From Mantamonas sphyraenae (lineage: Eukaryota > CRuMs > Mantamonadidae), in contig JAPMXV010000063.1 of the NCBI GenBank assembly GCA_026936335.1, forward strand, positions 124,001 through 188,000: a stretch of DNA of 64,000 nt, given 5' to 3'. Positions 60,663 through 64,000 of this stretch are shown in pieces. The position numbers and the translations under genes were made by a program. A model generated the notes under the pieces. That model worked only from the letters and a program-made list of their open reading frames with translations, was not told the DNA's origin and searched no databases. Position 1 is the first letter of the stretch. Every line of letters starts with the position of its first letter.

Positions 60663-62024
60663 GGACGTCCGTCCCTTTCATCTCTTGTGCAAACACACAC
60701 ACCAGGCGTTGTGCCGGTGTCCAGAGGGGGCGTCTGCCAAGGAGCATGAGGCACGCGTGGAGAAGGAGAGTGCAGCCAACGCGCGGCTGCTGCGGCTGCT
60801 GGCCACCAACAGCACACGCGTGGCTCGCTTTGTACAGAACCAGGACTCTGGGGAGGAGCAAGAGTCGGCGCCGCGGGAGTTTGTCATGTTTGAGCCCAAT
60901 CTGGAGGCGTACGTGTGCGAGCGGGTGCCGGGAGGGGATTGGGTCAGGATCAGCGCGTTGACACGGCCCACATACGCACACGAACACACGCACACAGGAC
61001 GCCTCCACCTGGCGCAAGTGAAGAGTATCCCGTGCCAAACATGACGCTGTCTGAAGCAGCCAAACAAACAAGCTTGGGCAGGCAGCCGCGGATCCCGTCG
61101 GGGTTCGAGCTGTTTGCGCGCGAGCTCGTGGAGCAGTTTGACGAGAAGGGCGCGGTGGCAGTGCGAAGCAAAGGACAAACAGAGGAACGACAGCAGTCGT
61201 CGTCGTCGTCGTCATCATCGTCGTCGTCGTCGTCGTCGTCGTCATCGTCATCGTCTGCGGCAGTTGTGGAAAGCGGGAGTGGAGACGACGCGGAAGACGC
61301 GTACCTGAGCGAGGAGGACCTGAGCGCGCAATGGATGGCGTTGAGCAAAGAGGTGCAGGAGGGATACACAGCACGTGCAAAGCTGCTGCAGTTGCAGGTG
61401 CAGCAGCAGGAGAAAGAGGCGCGAAGCGTGCTGGAACTTGCCAACTCGGGTCAGCTGGTGCCTCCGCCCGTGGAGCTGTCGCTGGAGCCACGAGCCACCA
61501 AGTTCAACCTGGCCATGAAGGCGGCGTCGAACAGGAGCAACAAGGAGGAACGGCTGCGCATGTACGAGGTGGTGGCCAAAGAATACTTTAGCAGCATTGA
61601 CCAGGCCACGTACAATGCCATCAAGGTCAACGCCTCCCTCGACGTTTACCAGGAATATGAGGCCAAGTTCAACCAAGTGGCACGGGAGCTGCGAGGCAAC
61701 GATCTGCTGGCCTTTGCTGTGCAATTCCCCACCGCTCGACCCTACCTGGCTTCCGTCGACGCCCGATATGCCCAGCAGCTGAAATCGCACCGCGAGAAGC
61801 TGGATGGCCTCAAGAAGCAGGCCAAACTCGGCTCGCTGGACCATGCAGGGGTCCAGTTTGTCATGCAGGGACCCACGCCGCAGAAACGCCAGCGCGAAGA
61901 GAGTGGCGGTGCTCAGGACGACGGCCAGATGGATGTGCAGGACACGAACGAGGCCTACGACCAAGCTGCCAAGAGGCAGCGTGTGGAAGAGAGCGAGGGT
62001 GTGGCCATGGCGCCGGCAATGTGA
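60663..62024 (+). CDS. HMG-box-like protein with polyserine insert; 5' exon structure uncertain
   Basis: The 3' part (ATG 61041 to 62024, 327 residues) has 'PRIPSGFELFARELVEQF' and 'LSAQWMALSKEVQEGYTARA', the two halves of an HMG-box, split by about 60 residues that include roughly 20 serines (coded 61197-61254). The C-terminal half is charged ('KRQREESGG') with NLS-like stretches. The frame just upstream (60663-61021) codes 'MDVRPFHLLCKHTHQ', 'LLRLLATNSTRVARFVQNQD' and 'REFVMFEPNLEAYVCERVPG'. It may be the first exon of the same gene, for example via the GTGTGC donor in 'EAYV' and the acceptor at 60997, or a separate short gene ending at 61021. With only 20 bp between, one gene is more likely. 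Confidence 0.5.
61197..61254. repeat. (TCG/TCA)n trinucleotide tract coding polyserine
   Basis: About nineteen TCG or TCA codons in a row code serines inside the HMG-box-like gene. Mixed TCG/TCA usage shows the tract is not a fresh pure expansion. Confidence 0.9.
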
Positions 62025-62172
62025 CGCGGTTTCTTGTTCATTCCTGCCGAGCCGATTCTTCATCTTCTTACTGCCGTTGCGCAAACAGCGCGCCGGCGTA
62101 TGTCTGGTTCTGGATAGTTACCTTGTTGCGATATGTGATGCTTCTGTTGTTGTTTAACACGTACGTGCTGGC
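62025..62172. other. Short intergenic gap downstream of the Fanzor-like stop
   Basis: 148 bp between the HMG-box-like stop and the Fanzor-like stop. In Fanzor loci the guide RNA usually starts near or past the 3' end of the gene and reaches the element end, so any guide RNA for this locus should overlap this stretch. I see no clear inverted repeat in it. Confidence 0.35.
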
Positions 62173-64000
62173 TCAAGTGGCCTTGTCCTTGCTCTTGGCC
62201 CATGTGAGGCTGGCTGGGCGAGTGCCACGATCCATCTGCGTAAGGAATGCAATCAGAATGTTCTCACACGCAGATGTGTCTCGATCCTTGATGATTGGCC
62301 AGCCTGATGCATGCTGAAGTGTCGCTAGCATGGCTGCACCTGCCGTTCGGTCGTTGTACGACACGCTGCAGGCGCACTTGACGCTGCGACCAAACTTGTT
62401 GATGTTCGAGCCGACTTCAGCGACACCCTGGACCTCGTACCCGCAGTTGGAGCAGCACTTTGTTGTGCGGTGCTCGTTCACGAGGAAGACCGGGGAGCTG
62501 CGTGCCAGGTCGTCCCTCACCGCAGCGTCATTTGCACATCCGCGTCTCCAGCCCTGCGTGTTGCCCATCACATACACAATCACGCCTGAGTTGTCACCTG
62601 GTTTGTTTCCCGACAGCTCCTTTGCGGCTCGTTCAACGTTTGACTGCAGCCTCTGTGTCTCCTTCATGCGGCTCAGGTTTACGATGATGCGTCGCTGCCG
62701 ATCCTCCTCGCTGCCGTGAGAGCGCGTTTGGTGGCCCCGCTGGCCTGTCAGATGTTGTCTCTTGGCATGAGTGTGCACAGGCACATTGACCGCTTCGGCG
62801 TACACTTGCGCACCCCTCATCGTGGACTCCAATGGTTTGCTGATTTGCCAGTGCGTTTTCCAGCTGCCCGTGTCCGCCGTGGCCACCACAATGCTCTCGA
62901 GGGCCTTCTTGTGATTCTGCAGCTCCTTGGTCGTGGGTGGTCGTGTTTGGCTTGGTTTGATGACGCCTGTGAATACGCTCGCTTGGGGTAGGCAGCGCAC
63001 AAACCAACTGGGCAATAGTTCTTCCAGCTCCTTCGGCACCCCACATAGCACGCTCAACTTCACACAGAACTCCGCCAGTTTGCTCTTCGACCAGTTTGTG
63101 GGTACGTGGTGTGCAATCCATCCGAGAGAACGCGACTCAGGGAGCACGACGTCCGCGAGCGTCAGCCCAAACTTCTTCACCTGGGCCTTGGTCATCACCA
63201 CGCCTGCGACATGGCTGTCATATCTGAGGATGCGTTTGACGGAACCACACACCTGCACAGTGCCGGTGGCGTGTGCGAGGACATGGCCAGGAAGTACACT
63301 CAGTTGAGGTAGCAACAACGCCGCGAGGGCCACACGGCGGTGCCAGAACGACGTGAGCTGGGCATCTTGCTCGTCGTCCACGTCGCCCTCATGTTCCTCT
63401 TCGTCCAGCTTGTGCATCGTTTGCGCCACCCAGGGAGCCGAACGATGCAGCGTTGCCGAGTGGGTCTCCAACCATTCCCTGGCCGGCTCGAGGCCATCTT
63501 TGGGAAGGGTGGACAGCGTGTGCAACAGAGTACTCGTGCCGACTTCTGTGGTATCGATATGCGACAGCAGCCGGTGGATCAGTGATGGGGTGAAGTTCAC
63601 GCATGAACAGAGAGGCCGCTCACTTGGCATACCACGGCTTCCTCCCTTTTTCAGTCTGTTGGAAATGTACTGTGCTGCATGGTTGGTCAGCTCGGTCCGA
63701 GGTGCGTCCATGGTGTTGGCGAAAAAAGTGCTCTTGGACACGCCCTTGCACACCAGCTTCTTGGCCAGGTTCCTCACCCTCGAACCCAAGGCCTCGTCCA
63801 TCTCGCTGTCTGTGATCCACTTGGTCACCTCGTCGGGAATGCCATCGTCCACACGCTGGTGTTTCTGGCCAGCTTCCGCTTCCGCGGGCTCTGGCGAGCC
63901 CGAATCCATCTCTGATTTCTCGCTGCGCTCCCGCTTGCGCTCGTTGTGCACGCCTGTGCGCGTCTTTTGCGATGTCTTGGAACGATGCCGTGTGCTCCGT
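62173..64000 (-). CDS. Fanzor/TnpB-like protein (OrfB zinc-ribbon family), 5' end beyond window
   Basis: The frame is open from the window edge to a stop at 62173, over 600 residues; the N-terminus is missing or begins near 63915 ('MDSGSPEPAEAEAGQKHQRV'). The C-terminus is the diagnostic part: 'VIVYVMGNTQGWRRG' precedes 'VFLVNEHRTTKCCSNCGYEV', then 'KCACSVSYNDRTAGAAMLAT'. This is the OrfB zinc ribbon (C-x2-C...C-x-C) followed by the RuvC-III Asp in the 'NDRTAGAAM' context (canonical R-D-x-N-A-A). Fanzors are eukaryotic RNA-guided DNA nucleases related to TnpB. The first RuvC Asp may be in 'VVATADTGSW', but this is unclear. Arg/Lys-rich residues at the cut N-terminus may be an NLS. No transposase or terminal repeat is visible inside the window. 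Confidence 0.75.
   Translation of the reverse strand, partial: RSTRHRSKTSQKTRTGVHNERKRERSEKSEMDSGSPEPAEAEAGQKHQRVDDGIPDEVTKWITDSEMDEALGSRVRNLAKKLVCKGVSKSTFFANTMDAPRTELTNHAAQYISNRLKKGGSRGMPSERPLCSCVNFTPSLIHRLLSHIDTTEVGTSTLLHTLSTLPKDGLEPAREWLETHSATLHRSAPWVAQTMHKLDEEEHEGDVDDEQDAQLTSFWHRRVALAALLLPQLSVLPGHVLAHATGTVQVCGSVKRILRYDSHVAGVVMTKAQVKKFGLTLADVVLPESRSLGWIAHHVPTNWSKSKLAEFCVKLSVLCGVPKELEELLPSWFVRCLPQASVFTGVIKPSQTRPPTTKELQNHKKALESIVVATADTGSWKTHWQISKPLESTMRGAQVYAEAVNVPVHTHAKRQHLTGQRGHQTRSHGSEEDRQRRIIVNLSRMKETQRLQSNVERAAKELSGNKPGDNSGVIVYVMGNTQGWRRGCANDAAVRDDLARSSPVFLVNEHRTTKCCSNCGYEVQGVAEVGSNINKFGRSVKCACSVSYNDRTAGAAMLATLQHASGWPIIKDRDTSACENILIAFLTQMDRGTRPASLTWAKSKDKAT

Noticed and set aside
1..64000. 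Bacterial-style operon or prophage content
   Set aside because: Spliced genes, spliceosome, kinase and flagellar genes on both strands show eukaryotic nuclear DNA; no phage or integrase genes were seen.

Overview
The window is nuclear DNA of a free-living or flagellated unicellular eukaryote. Genes are spliced with GT..AG introns (mostly about 70-290 nt, often with GTGAGT donors). The standard code is used (TAA, TAG and TGA all terminate genes here). The content is eukaryotic: a spliceosome subunit, a retriever subunit, a TOM22-like import receptor, an axonemal dynein light chain, a centriolar LisH protein, and NDR and MST kinases. There are about 30 genes in 64 kb, roughly one intron per gene, and intergenic gaps are often under 200 bp. 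Base composition is moderately GC-rich. CA/TG microsatellites sit in introns and divergent promoters, and Ser/Asp tracts are coded by trinucleotide repeats. DNAL1 and CEP20 imply a flagellum or centriole. I could not fix the species.

Layout. 1-8.5 kb: PPR protein (cut by the window start), CEP20/FOR20, aconitase, a seven-TM gustatory-receptor-like protein, and MYG1. 8.6-16.3 kb: polyamine-type APC transporter, protein disulfide isomerase, a second seven-TM receptor-like protein, and an LRR-ankyrin protein. 16.4-25 kb: a large CHAT/STAND/TPR protein resembling an NLR, a low-complexity protein, and splicing factor SF3A3. 25.6-31 kb: two head-to-head CgeB-like glycosyltransferase paralogs, then a dsRBD protein with a nuclease-like C-terminal half, followed upstream by tandem duplicates of its 5' end. 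31-49.6 kb: USP9X/USP24-class deubiquitinase, ZnT5-like zinc transporter, VPS35L, NDR kinase, and a tiny three-exon DASH/Dam1 subunit Dad4. 49.7-62 kb: coiled-coil protein, LYR-motif protein, BUGZ/ZNF207, a small coiled-coil protein, DNAL1, TOM22, leishmanolysin, MST/Hippo kinase, and an HMG-box-like protein. 62.2 kb to the end: a Fanzor/TnpB-like protein (OrfB zinc-ribbon family) cut by the window edge.

Most genes are ordinary housekeeping genes. The accessory signal lies in six places: the Fanzor-like gene; the dsRBD-NYN-like gene and its duplicated dsRBD mini-gene; the NLR-like protein whose CHAT and P-loop catalytic residues look lost; the two gustatory-receptor-like proteins; the Dad4 homolog; and a +1 frameshift in MYG1 at CCC-TGA-C, which has the form of a programmed frameshift site. 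MST and NDR kinases together suggest an intact Hippo-type cascade. Dad4 and BUGZ together concern kinetochore-microtubule attachment. All splice sites were inferred by eye from consensus and from family alignments recalled from memory; no search was run.
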